Below are positions 47,165-56,281 of a stretch of 64,000 nucleotides of DNA, piece by piece. Position numbers and translations under genes: made by a program. Position 1 is the stretch's first letter, and each line of letters opens with the position of its first letter. The notes under the pieces are model-generated. The model worked only from the letters and a program-made list of their open reading frames with translations. It was not told the origin of the DNA and did not search any database. The stretch is from the NCBI RefSeq assembly GCF_000062885.1, contig NC_009142.1, positions 248,001-312,000 on the forward strand. Direction: 5' to 3'. This DNA comes from Saccharopolyspora erythraea NRRL 2338 (GTDB taxonomy: Bacteria > Actinomycetota > Actinomycetes > Mycobacteriales > Pseudonocardiaceae).

Positions 47165-48094
47165 GTGGTGCTGAACACGCGCAAGGCGCGAATCGACGAG
47201 CTCGCCGAGAGCACGGCCGACTCCGGGGTGAGCCTCGCCGCGTCGGCGTGGCGGCGGCTGCGGCGCAGCCCGGTCTTCCTGGTCGGCGCGGCGATCATCG
47301 GCATCTTCGTGGTGCTGGCCGTCACCGCGCCCTGGCTGGCGCCGCACGACCCGGCGCTGCGGGTCCTGGAGCACCAGGTCTCCCGCGCGACCAACACGAT
47401 CCCGCCGCCGCAGGACGGGTTCCCGCTCGGCGGCGACCAGTACGGCCGCGACCTGTTCTCCCGGCTGCTGCTCGGTTCGCAGCAGACGCTGCTGGTCGCG
47501 GTGCTGGCCACGGTGATCGGCCTCGGCGGCGGTCTGGTCCTCGGTGTCACGGCGGGCGCGTTCGGCGGCTGGGTCGACTCGGTGGTCATGCGGATCGTCG
47601 ACGTGATGCTTTCGGTGCCGTCGCTGCTGCTGGCCGTCTCGATCGGGGCGCTGTTCGCCAGCCAGACGCAGTTCACCGTGATCCTGGCGGTGGCCATCGT
47701 GCAGGTGCCGATCTTCGGACGCCTGCTGCGCGGCACGATGCTGGCGCAGCGCGCGAGCGACCACGTGCTGGCGGCTCGGGCGCTGGGCGTGCGGGAGACC
47801 GCGATCGTGTTCCGGCACATGCTGCCCAACGCGCTCGGCCCGGTCGTCGTGCAGGCCACGCTGGTGCTGGCGGTCGCGATCATCGACGCCGCCGCGCTGT
47901 CGTTCCTCGGACTCGGTGCCGCCGACGACTCGATCCCGGAGTGGGGCCAGATGCTCGGCGGCGCGCAGACCGTCATCGACTCGCACCCGCAGCTCGCGTT
48001 CTGGCCCGCGGGCTGCATCATCCTGGTCGCGCTGGGCTTCACCCTGGTCGGTGAGTCGCTGCGGGACGCGCTGGACCCGAAGAGACGACGCTGA
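47165..48094 (+). CDS. Peptide ABC transporter permease 2 (DppC-like)
   Basis: A 309-residue permease of the DppC type. After a cytoplasmic leader come the first helix, the conserved periplasmic HDPALR...FPLGGDQYGRDLFSRLLLGSQ and the EAA loop ASDHVLAARALGVRETAIVFRHMLPNALGP. GTG 47165 starts after a G-rich tract. It is 17 bp upstream of the first ATPase gene. Confidence 0.93.
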   Translation: MVLNTRKARIDELAESTADSGVSLAASAWRRLRRSPVFLVGAAIIGIFVVLAVTAPWLAPHDPALRVLEHQVSRATNTIPPPQDGFPLGGDQYGRDLFSRLLLGSQQTLLVAVLATVIGLGGGLVLGVTAGAFGGWVDSVVMRIVDVMLSVPSLLLAVSIGALFASQTQFTVILAVAIVQVPIFGRLLRGTMLAQRASDHVLAARALGVRETAIVFRHMLPNALGPVVVQATLVLAVAIIDAAALSFLGLGAADDSIPEWGQMLGGAQTVIDSHPQLAFWPAGCIILVALGFTLVGESLRDALDPKRRR

Positions 48095-48111
48095 GGACCT
48101 CGAGGACGAAC

Positions 48112-49104
48112 ATGGCGCTGCTGGAAGTCCGCGACCTCTCGGTGGTCTTCGCCCGCAAGGGCGAGCCGCCGGTGACCGCCGTGGACGGGATCTCCTTCGA
48201 CGTCGAACCCGGGCGCACCGTCGGCCTGGTCGGCGAGTCCGGGTGCGGCAAGTCGGTCACCTCGCTCGCGATCATGGGACTGCTCCCGCCGCGCGGCGCG
48301 GAGGTCTCGGGCTCGATCACCTTCGACGGCACCGAGCTGCTCGGCCTGTCCCGCCAGGAGCTGGACAAGCGGCGCGGCCGGGACCTGAGCATGGTGTTCC
48401 AGGACCCGCTGACCTCGCTGAACCCGGTGGTCTCCATCGGCGTGCAGGTGGCCGAGGTCATCGAGCGGCATCGCGGTCTGCCCCGCAAGAAGGCCATGCC
48501 GGAGGCCGAGGAGCTGCTGGCCAAGGTCGGCATCCCGGACCCGCGCCGGAGGCTGCGGGAGTACCCGCACCAGCTCTCCGGCGGCATGCGGCAGCGGGCG
48601 CTGATCGCGATGGCGCTGGCGTGCCGGCCGCGGCTGCTGATCGCCGACGAGCCGACGACCGCCCTGGACGTCACCATCCAGGCGCAGATCCTGAACCTGC
48701 TGACCAAGCTGGTCGCCGAGACCGACACCGCGCTGATCATGATCACCCACGACCTGGGCGTGGTCGCCGGGCTCTGCGACGAGGTGAACGTGCTCTACGC
48801 GGGCCGGGTCGTGGAGCGTGCGGCCCGCCACGAGCTGTTCGCCCGGCCCCGGCACCCGTACACGGCGGGCCTGCTGTCGTCGATCCCCCGGCTCGACGCG
48901 ACCAGGGGGCAGAAGCTCACCCCGATCAGGGGCTCGATCAGCGACAACATCCCGTGGGACGCGGGTTGCGCGTTCTGCCCCCGCTGCCCGAACGCGCTGG
49001 AGGTCTGCCAGCAGCAGACCCCGGAGGTCAGTGTGGACGTGGGGGCGCGCTTGCTGCGCTGCCACAACCCGGTGCGGGAATCGTCTTCCATGGAGGTCTC
49101 GTGA
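48112..49104 (+). CDS. Peptide ABC transporter ATPase 1 (DppD-like)
   Basis: A 330-residue nucleotide-binding subunit. Walker A is GESGCGKSV (about 43-51), the signature LSGGMRQRALIA, Walker B LLIADEPTTALD and the switch HD. The C-terminal oligopeptide-transporter extension has C-x-F-C-P-R-C cysteines (GCAFCPRCPNALEVC), which bind an iron-sulfur cluster or metal in related proteins. Its stop overlaps the GTG of a 24-codon frame. Confidence 0.94.
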   Translation: MALLEVRDLSVVFARKGEPPVTAVDGISFDVEPGRTVGLVGESGCGKSVTSLAIMGLLPPRGAEVSGSITFDGTELLGLSRQELDKRRGRDLSMVFQDPLTSLNPVVSIGVQVAEVIERHRGLPRKKAMPEAEELLAKVGIPDPRRRLREYPHQLSGGMRQRALIAMALACRPRLLIADEPTTALDVTIQAQILNLLTKLVAETDTALIMITHDLGVVAGLCDEVNVLYAGRVVERAARHELFARPRHPYTAGLLSSIPRLDATRGQKLTPIRGSISDNIPWDAGCAFCPRCPNALEVCQQQTPEVSVDVGARLLRCHNPVRESSSMEVS

Positions 49105-49175
49105 GCAACGCTTGTTCTACTGCTCGCGGGGCCGACCGGGTGCGGGTGTCCCGCAAGACGCAGGAGGTCTCGTGA
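49101..49175 (+). CDS. Coupled mini-ORF 1 (24 codons) between the ATPase genes
   Basis: GTG 49101 overlaps the stop of the first ATPase gene (GTGA), with GGAGG 5 nt upstream. The frame encodes [20 protein letters not shown] plus four residues and ends in a TGA that overlaps the GTG of a second mini-ORF. The sequence GGAGGTCTCGTGAG at its start recurs at its end, which suggests a local duplication. It may only carry ribosomes to the next gene. Confidence 0.4.
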   Translation: MSNACSTARGADRVRVSRKTQEVS

Positions 49176-49224
49176 GGGGCTTTTCCGCGAGCACGGCGAC
49201 CACGACGACCTCGGGGGAGAGGGC

Positions 49225-49228
<4 letters not shown>
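49172..49228 (+). CDS. Coupled mini-ORF 2 (18 codons)
   Basis: GTG 49172 overlaps the previous stop (GTGA) after GGAGGTCTC. It encodes [18 protein letters not shown] and its TGA overlaps the ATG of the second ATPase gene (ATGA). The chain of overlapping starts and stops makes translational coupling the likely role. Confidence 0.4.
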
Positions 49229-50331
<1,103 letters not shown>

Positions 50332-50393
50332 GGAGCGCCTTCTCCGATGTCGGGTGGTTGCGCCGCTCGGCGATCGGTCGACACGATGGGGTC

Positions 50394-50561
50394 ATGGGTT
50401 TCAAGCTGCGCAAGAGCTTCCGGATCGGCCCGCTGGTGCTGCACGTCACCCAGCGCGGCCTTTCCTCGTGGGGTCTGAAGGTCGGCCGCTGGTCGTGGAA
50501 CGCCAAGACCCGCAAGCACACCTTCGACACCCCTGGACCGGGCTACTGGCAGTCGAAGTAG
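50394..50561 (+). CDS. DUF4236 small protein
   Basis: A 55-residue protein (MGFKLRKSFRIGPLVLHVTQRG...). MGF-x-RKS-x-RIGP at the start and the following short beta strands with a Gly/Ser/Trp turn are the DUF4236 pattern. Its function is not known. It follows the ABC operon by 62 bp with no clear ribosome-binding site. Confidence 0.75.
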   Translation: MGFKLRKSFRIGPLVLHVTQRGLSSWGLKVGRWSWNAKTRKHTFDTPGPGYWQSK

Positions 50562-50597
50562 CGGCGAGCAGGCGGTTTCGCACACCGCCCGCCGTCG

Positions 50598-51515
50598 TCA
50601 CCTCGCCGGCGTGAGCACCGGTTCCGGTTCCGGGAGCTCGACGGGCTTGCCGCGCCGGATGCTGCCGAGCAGCACCCCGCCCACCACGACGGCGCCCGCG
50701 ACCAGCTCGAACGGGTCTGGCTGCTCGTTCAGCACCAGCCATGCCGAGGTGAACCCGACGACCGGCACCAGCAGGGTGAACGGCGCGACGGAGCTGGCCG
50801 GGTTGCGACCCATGAGCGCCGTCCAGACCCCCGAGCCGATCACCGTGGCGAAGACGATGATGTAGGCGAGCCCGCACAGCGCGTAGAGGCCGGTCTGCGT
50901 GGTGAACGACGTCCAGACCGCCTGCCAGCCCACCACCGGGCCCTCGACGAACGCCGACAGCGCGAACATCGGCAGCGGCGGCACGACCGACATCCACAGC
51001 GCCAGGTGCAGCGGGTTCTGCGGGTTCGCCTTGCGGTTGCACAGGTTTCCGAACGCCCAGCCCAGCGCGCCGAGCAGGGTCAGCACGACCGGCAGCAGCG
51101 CGGCGTCCTGCGCCCGGTTCCAGCCGATCGCGACCATGCCGAGCACCGCGATCGCGATTCCCAGACCCTGCAACGCGTTCAGCCGCTCTCGCAGCAGCAG
51201 CGCGCCGAGGATCACGGTGAACGGCGCGGAAGCCTGGAGCACCAGCGACGCCAGTCCCGTCGGCATCCCGACCTCGATCGCGACGAAGAGGAACGCGAAC
51301 TGCAGCGTCCCGAAGCCGAGGCCGTAGCCGACCAGCCACTGCCACCGCACCTTCGGCCGCGGCACGAACAGGATCGTGGGCAGGGCGATCAGCGCGAAGC
51401 GCAGTCCGCCGAAGAACAGCGGCGGGAAGTGCTGAAGGCCGAAGTCGATAGCGATGAAGTTGACGCCCCACAGCAGGACGACGAACAGGGCCAACAACCG
51501 GTCTCTGGCAGTCAC
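50598..51515 (-). CDS. EamA/DMT-family exporter
   Basis: A 305-residue membrane protein with ten predicted helices formed by two EamA repeats (first FVVLLWGVNFIAIDFGL, second LGALGWAFGNLCNRKANPQNP). Such proteins (EamA/YdeD-like) export amino acids or other metabolites. The gene is divergent from a LysR regulator 73 bp away, a typical LysR/exporter pair, so control by that regulator is likely. GTG 51515 is the start. Confidence 0.86.
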   Translation of the reverse strand: MTARDRLLALFVVLLWGVNFIAIDFGLQHFPPLFFGGLRFALIALPTILFVPRPKVRWQWLVGYGLGFGTLQFAFLFVAIEVGMPTGLASLVLQASAPFTVILGALLLRERLNALQGLGIAIAVLGMVAIGWNRAQDAALLPVVLTLLGALGWAFGNLCNRKANPQNPLHLALWMSVVPPLPMFALSAFVEGPVVGWQAVWTSFTTQTGLYALCGLAYIIVFATVIGSGVWTALMGRNPASSVAPFTLLVPVVGFTSAWLVLNEQPDPFELVAGAVVVGGVLLGSIRRGKPVELPEPEPVLTPAR

Positions 51516-51551
51516 GCACTCGATGGTGAGCGCCGCTCACTATGAAGCACA

Positions 51552-51575
51552 AGCGATATAATCTGCAATATCGCT
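51552..51575. promoter_or_regulatory. Inverted repeat, probable LysR binding site
   Basis: AGCGATAT and ATATCGCT flank an 8-bp spacer between the divergent exporter and lysR genes. It ends 13 bp before the lysR ATG, which suits autorepression. Confidence 0.7.
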
Positions 51576-51588
51576 GTAGTATTCCTTC

Positions 51589-52485
51589 ATGGATGTTCGG
51601 AGGCTGAGACTGCTGCGCGAGCTCGCCGACCGGGGCACCGTCACCGCGGTCGCGAAGGCGCTGGCCTACACACCGTCGGCGGTGTCGCAGCAGCTCCGCG
51701 CGTTGCAGGCCGAGGTCGGCGTCACCCTCACCGAACCGGCCGGGCGAGGTCTCCGGCTCACCGACGCGGGCCGGGCGCTGGCGGCCCGGGCCGACGAGGT
51801 GCTCGCGGTGCTCGACCGCGCCGAGGCCGAGCTGAACACCTACCGCTCCACGCCGCGCGGGACGGTGCGCGTGGCCCTGTTCCCCTCCGGCGCGCTGCTG
51901 TTGCTGCCCGGACTGCTGCGTCGGATGTCGGCGATCCGCGAGGTCTCGCTGGAGTGCCGGGACGTCGACATGACCCCGCCGGAGGTGCAGGCGCTGGTCG
52001 CCGACTTCGACATCGTGGTGGCCCACCGCGACGACCAGGCGCAGCCGTTCGACAGCGAGCGGATGGAGATCACGCCGCTGCTGCGCGAGCCCCTCGACGT
52101 CGCCCTCCCTCGCGGCCACCCGCTCGCGAGCCGGGATCGCGTCGAGCTGACGGAGCTGGCAGGCGAGCCTTGGGTGAGCGTGGACATCGGGTTCCCGGTC
52201 GACGACGTCCTGCGCTCGCTGGCGGTGCGCACCGGCACACGACCCAAGGTCGTGCAGCGCATCAACGACTTCCGCGTGATCGAGGCGCTGGTCGCCGACG
52301 GGTTCGGCGTGGCGCTGCTGCCGAGGTACACGGTCGACGATCCGCGCCTGGTGCTGCGCCCGCTCGCGGGCGTGCGCGCGGGCCGCAACGTGGAGGCGGT
52401 CTCCCGCCGGGGCGCGTCGGAACGGCCCGCGGTCCGGGCGGTCTTCGACGCCCTGCTGGCCGAAGCGGCGAGCGTGACGGGGTAG
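51589..52485 (+). CDS. LysR-family regulator
   Basis: A 298-residue LysR protein. The DNA-binding domain (residues 1-60: RLRLLRELADRGTVTAVAKALAYTPSAVSQQLRALQ) is followed by a linker helix and a co-inducer domain of periplasmic-binding-protein type (RVALFPSGALLLLPGLL to the end). It sits divergent to an EamA exporter and probably activates it in response to the exported metabolite. Confidence 0.9.
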   Translation: MDVRRLRLLRELADRGTVTAVAKALAYTPSAVSQQLRALQAEVGVTLTEPAGRGLRLTDAGRALAARADEVLAVLDRAEAELNTYRSTPRGTVRVALFPSGALLLLPGLLRRMSAIREVSLECRDVDMTPPEVQALVADFDIVVAHRDDQAQPFDSERMEITPLLREPLDVALPRGHPLASRDRVELTELAGEPWVSVDIGFPVDDVLRSLAVRTGTRPKVVQRINDFRVIEALVADGFGVALLPRYTVDDPRLVLRPLAGVRAGRNVEAVSRRGASERPAVRAVFDALLAEAASVTG

Positions 52486-52492
52486 TCGGGTG

Positions 52493-54034
52493 CTACGCGG
52501 TTGACGGGCCGGGCGCGTCCGATCCGGTGGCCGACCGGTCGCCGCGCGGCAGGGTGAGGGTGAAGACGGCACCGCCGTCGTTGTGCACGGTGATCCGCCC
52601 ACCGTGCACGAGGGCGTTCTGCTGGGCGATTGCCATGCCCAGGCCGCTGCCGTCGGTCGCGCTGCGCGCCCGGTCGCCCCGAACGAAGCGGTCGAACAGG
52701 ATCCGCGTCAACTCCTCCGGCACGCCCGGACCCGAGTCCGCGACGCGCAGGACGACCTGCCCGGGATCGGTGCCGTCGATCGCAACGGTGACCGGCTCCG
52801 CACCGTGGTGCACGGCGTTGGCCAGCAGGTTGCAGACGATCGTGTGCAGCCTGCGCGGGTCGCCGACGAGCGTGGTGTCCGCCGTGGCGTCCAGCCGCAC
52901 GTCGGCATCGCACGTGACCAGCTCGATCGCCTCGCGCACCAGCTCCCGCAGGTCGACGCCCTCCGGCCGCAGCTCGGCGGCGCCGGAGTCGAAGCGGGAG
53001 ATCTCCAGCAGATCGTCCACCAGCCTCGCCAGCCGGCGGGCCTGCGTGGAGACCAGCGCGACCGCCCGGGAACGCGACTCCGGGTCCGGGTGCTCCAGGC
53101 TGTCGGCCGCCGCGACCAGCGAGGCGGTCGGGGTGCGCAGGTCGTGGGCGACGTCGGCGACGAACCGCTGCTGCTGGCGGTCCTTGACCCGCAGCTCCTC
53201 GATCGAGTCGCCGAGCCGCTGCGCCATCGTGTTGAACGCGCTGGTGAGCTCGGCGATCTCGTCCTTGCCGCGAACCGGGAGCCGGGTGTCGAAAGCGCCC
53301 TCGCCGATCCGGTGCGCGGCGGCGGCGACCTTGCGGACCGGCCGCTGGACGCTCGCCGCCGCCAGCAGCGCCAGCACCACGCCGAGCGCCGAAACCCCGA
53401 GCGCCACCACCGCGAGCGCGTTGCGCAGCTGCGACAGCTCGGAGTGCAGCGGCTGCATGTCGTAGAACTCCACGAGAACCAGGTCGGGACCGACCCGCGA
53501 AGCGAAGGCCAGCAGCTGCCCACCGCCCTCGACCGGCACCGTCTCGGTGGTCGTGCCACCGGTGCGGGCCCTGGCCACCAGACCGGCGGTGCGGTTCACC
53601 CACGGCGTGGTGGTGGCGACGAACGCCGGCTCGGGGAAACCCTCGAACCGCAACGACGACGCGTCCACGTGCTCCGGCCTGAGCTGCGGACCGTAGTAGT
53701 AGTCGGGTCCTTCCAGCAGCCACACCGGTCCCGGCGCCGGCCCGTTGGCGCTGGGCATGAAGTCGACGACCGACCAGTGCAGGCCCTTGCGTCCGATCAT
53801 GTAGTCGGCGACCGTCTTGATCCGGTCCTTCGGCTCGGCGGCGGTGCGGTACCTGGCCTGCGCCTGGCTGAGGTCCGACAGGAACCCGGCGCTGGCGGCC
53901 GCGTTGAACCGGTCGGTCGTGCCCGTGGCCTGCAGCCGGTACGCCGCGAACGCCATCGCGACCGTCGCCGTGGTGGTGACCACCATGAGGGCGACGACGA
54001 TCCGCATCCGCAGCCCGAGGCGCGGACGCCTCAC
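52493..54034 (-). CDS. Sensor histidine kinase
   Basis: A 513-residue membrane kinase. Two membrane helices (about 15-38 and 175-195) flank an extracytoplasmic sensor of about 140 residues. A HAMP segment follows, then HisKA (FVADVAHDLRTPTASL, phospho-His), and an HATPase domain with NLLANAVHH (N box), DSGPGVPEE (G1) and GSGLGMAI (G2). Its GTG 54034 overlaps the stop of the response-regulator gene (GTGA); GTG 54046 is an alternative. It forms a two-component system with the upstream gene. Confidence 0.91.
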   Translation of the reverse strand: MRRPRLGLRMRIVVALMVVTTTATVAMAFAAYRLQATGTTDRFNAAASAGFLSDLSQAQARYRTAAEPKDRIKTVADYMIGRKGLHWSVVDFMPSANGPAPGPVWLLEGPDYYYGPQLRPEHVDASSLRFEGFPEPAFVATTTPWVNRTAGLVARARTGGTTTETVPVEGGGQLLAFASRVGPDLVLVEFYDMQPLHSELSQLRNALAVVALGVSALGVVLALLAAASVQRPVRKVAAAAHRIGEGAFDTRLPVRGKDEIAELTSAFNTMAQRLGDSIEELRVKDRQQQRFVADVAHDLRTPTASLVAAADSLEHPDPESRSRAVALVSTQARRLARLVDDLLEISRFDSGAAELRPEGVDLRELVREAIELVTCDADVRLDATADTTLVGDPRRLHTIVCNLLANAVHHGAEPVTVAIDGTDPGQVVLRVADSGPGVPEELTRILFDRFVRGDRARSATDGSGLGMAIAQQNALVHGGRITVHNDGGAVFTLTLPRGDRSATGSDAPGPSTA

Positions 54035-54717
54035 GGCCGCTCCCACCGGTAGCCGAGACCTCGCACGGTGCGCAGCAGGACGGGGTGCGCGGGGTCCTCC
54101 TCGATCTTCGCGCGGAGCCTGGCCACCGCGGCGTCGACCATGCGGGAGTCACCGACGTAGCCGTAGTCCCAGACCTGTTTGAGCAGCACCTGCCTGCTGA
54201 GCACCTGCCCGGGGTGGTCGGCGAACTCCAGCAGCAGGCGCAGTTCGGTGGCGGTGAGCTGGAGCTCCTCGCCGTTGCGGGTGACGGTCATCGCCAGCGG
54301 GTCGATCTCCAGCGAGCCGAAGCGCATGCCGGGCCGGGAACCGGCCGGGGAGGGCGCCGACCGGCGCAGCACGGCTTTCATCCTGGCGTCGAGCACGCGC
54401 GGTTCGGTGGGCTTGACCACGTAGTCGTCGGCGCCGTGCTCCAGGCCGACGACCACGTCGACCGGGTCGCCGCGGGCGGTAAGCAGGATCAGCGGCACCG
54501 TGCTCGCCGCGCGGATGCGGCGGCAGACCTCGAAACCGTCGATGCCGGGCAGCATGACGTCGAGCAGCACCACGTCGGTCGCCGCGTCGTCGGACATCAG
54601 CCCCAGCGCCTGCTCGCCGGACGCCGCGACCCGCACGTCGTGGCCGAGGCCGCCCAGCGCCAGTGCCAGGGCCTCGGCCAGCGCGTTGTCGTCCTCCACC
54701 AGCAAAACCCTCGACAT
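54031..54717 (-). CDS. OmpR-family response regulator
   Basis: A 228-residue regulator. The receiver has DD near the N-terminus (LVEDDNALA), phosphorylatable Asp in VVLLDVMLPGIDGF and Lys in DYVVKPTEPRVLDAR. The C-terminal winged helix has ELQLTATELRLLLEFADHPGQVLSR and VDAAVARLRAKI, ending RTVRGLGYRWERP. ATG 54717 begins the receiver. It is first in the two-gene unit with the kinase. Confidence 0.93.
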   Translation of the reverse strand: MSRVLLVEDDNALAEALALALGGLGHDVRVAASGEQALGLMSDDAATDVVLLDVMLPGIDGFEVCRRIRAASTVPLILLTARGDPVDVVVGLEHGADDYVVKPTEPRVLDARMKAVLRRSAPSPAGSRPGMRFGSLEIDPLAMTVTRNGEELQLTATELRLLLEFADHPGQVLSRQVLLKQVWDYGYVGDSRMVDAAVARLRAKIEEDPAHPVLLRTVRGLGYRWERP

Positions 54718-54801
54718 GGGGTCGGACGCTAGCCCAGCCGGGTGCGGCCCAGCGGCCCCGGTCCGCACCTGTCAGCAAATCGCGACCAAGCCGCGCTCGG
54801 C

Positions 54802-54996
54802 TCAGCGGTCGAAGCGCCCCGCCTTGATGCCGGTGATGAAGGCCGACCACTGCGGGGCGGTGGTGGTGAAGTACCCGGCGGCCCGGTCCTTGGTGTCGCG
54901 GACGGCGGCGCCGTCAGCCGCCCGGCCGACCTCGACGCACGCGGACTTCTGGCCGGATCGGCTGGACTTGCGCCACCCCGTGGGCGTGTCGATCAT
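54802..54996 (-). CDS. DUF397 protein
   Basis: A 64-residue DUF397 protein: GWRKSSRSGQKSACVEVG, AAVRDTKDRAAGYFTTTAPQWSAFITGIKAG. These small acidic-to-neutral proteins are paired with XRE regulators across actinomycetes and influence development or secondary metabolism; they may act as antagonists of the regulator. ATG 54996 overlaps the stop of the XRE gene (ATGA). Confidence 0.9.
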   Translation of the reverse strand: MIDTPTGWRKSSRSGQKSACVEVGRAADGAAVRDTKDRAAGYFTTTAPQWSAFITGIKAGRFDR

Positions 54997-55844
54997 TCGA
55001 TGTCCTCCATTTCCTCGACGCACGAGGCGATGAGTTCCGCCGAGGCGGCTGGGCTCAGTGCCGCTTCCCGGAGGGCGTCAACCGCATCGACATAATCTTT
55101 CACGTCTGCGGTGTCGTACAAGAAGGCGCTCGACCTGTAGTGCTGCAGGTTGACGATCGGCGCCGCTTTGGGGAACCGGAACAAGATGAACGCGCCCTCC
55201 AACACCAAGCTCCATCGCTGCAAGGTCGTCGGGAGGACCCGGACCGACACGTTCGGCAGCTCAGCGAACTTGAGCAAGTGCGACAACTGGTCGGCCATGA
55301 CCTCATGGCCGCCGATCGGCATCCGGAGCACGTGCTCGGCGATGAAGGCTTCGAAATCAACCGGTCGTCGCCGGGTAAGCACATCCCGGCGTCCCACTCG
55401 CAGAGTCACGAACGGTTCCATCTCGGCAGCAGGAAGATCGGCCATGATCGCCCGCGCGTAGTCGCTGGTTTGCAGCAGGCCGGGCACGATCATGGGAGCG
55501 ACTTCAGCGATGTGCGTTGCGGTGCGTTCGAACTCGATGAGTGTCGTCAGCTCGTTGTGCCCGCCCGCCGCCCCGGTGGAGAGCCAGTTCGGCTGCGCGG
55601 CGTCGCGGGCCATCTCGATGAGCTTCTCCCGCAGTTCCCCGCCTTCTCCGAGCGCGGTGACGATGCTCGCTACGTCTTCCGGTGTAGGGATCCGGTCGCC
55701 GGTTTCGTAGCGTGACATCGACGCATTGGAGATCGTTACCAGCCTGGCCAGTTCACGTTGGCTGATTCCGTGCGACTGCCGGAGTTCTCGCAGTTCCGCG
55801 CCGAGAGCGCGAGCTTTTGGAGTTCTTCCGGTGTTTCCACCCAT
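54993..55844 (-). CDS. XRE-family regulator with DUF5753
   Basis: A 283-residue protein. The HTH domain lies at residues 13-70 (LGAELRELRQSHGISQRELARLVTISNASMSRYETGDRIPTP). The DUF5753 region follows (LIEFERTATHIAEVAPMIVPGLLQTSDYARAIM to LYDTADVKDYVDAVDALREAAL). Together with the coupled DUF397 gene it forms the usual actinomycete regulator pair. It is divergent from a small Cys-containing protein gene. Confidence 0.92.
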   Translation of the reverse strand: MGGNTGRTPKARALGAELRELRQSHGISQRELARLVTISNASMSRYETGDRIPTPEDVASIVTALGEGGELREKLIEMARDAAQPNWLSTGAAGGHNELTTLIEFERTATHIAEVAPMIVPGLLQTSDYARAIMADLPAAEMEPFVTLRVGRRDVLTRRRPVDFEAFIAEHVLRMPIGGHEVMADQLSHLLKFAELPNVSVRVLPTTLQRWSLVLEGAFILFRFPKAAPIVNLQHYRSSAFLYDTADVKDYVDAVDALREAALSPAASAELIASCVEEMEDIE

Positions 55845-55959
55845 GAAGCGATCCTAGCTGGGCATTCGTGTCCAGTGGATCACGCGGATGGGGAGTTTTG
55901 CAGTGTTACCGAGAGCCCGAAAATTGTTGTAACACGCGCAGAACGGCATGGAGGTTGCG

Positions 55960-56256
55960 ATGTTCGCCGATGAAGGCAGCGCCCGGTGCGGCACCGTCCT
56001 CCCGACCGCGTACCGCTCCGACGTCGTGTTCTGGATCGTCCCCGTGGGCGAGGACGTCCGTCACGGCACGACGACCCGGCCGGGTGCGCTGCCCGCCGGG
56101 TCCGAGGTTCTCGTGCTGTGCGCTCGCCGCTTCAAGCTGCCGACATCGACGCCGTGGCCGGACGTGCCGAAGACGAAATCCGTCACGCGGCAGTGCGAGG
56201 ACTGCGTGGCCGAGTACGAGCGGTTGGGACGCCCCGCCACCGTCTGGGACTTCTGA
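55960..56256 (+). CDS. Small Cys-containing protein, possible zinc ribbon
   Basis: A 98-residue protein. Paired cysteines occur as VLCARRFKLP and QCEDCVAEYERL; together with SARCGTV these could bind zinc. It also has SDVVFWIVPVGEDVRHGTTTRPG. GGAGG lies 6 nt before ATG 55960, which is preferred to ATG 55948. It is divergent from the XRE/DUF397 unit, so it may be controlled by it. Family not recognised. Confidence 0.65.
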   Translation: MFADEGSARCGTVLPTAYRSDVVFWIVPVGEDVRHGTTTRPGALPAGSEVLVLCARRFKLPTSTPWPDVPKTKSVTRQCEDCVAEYERLGRPATVWDF

Positions 56257-56281
56257 CGTCGCAGTCCAGCCGGGTCCTTCG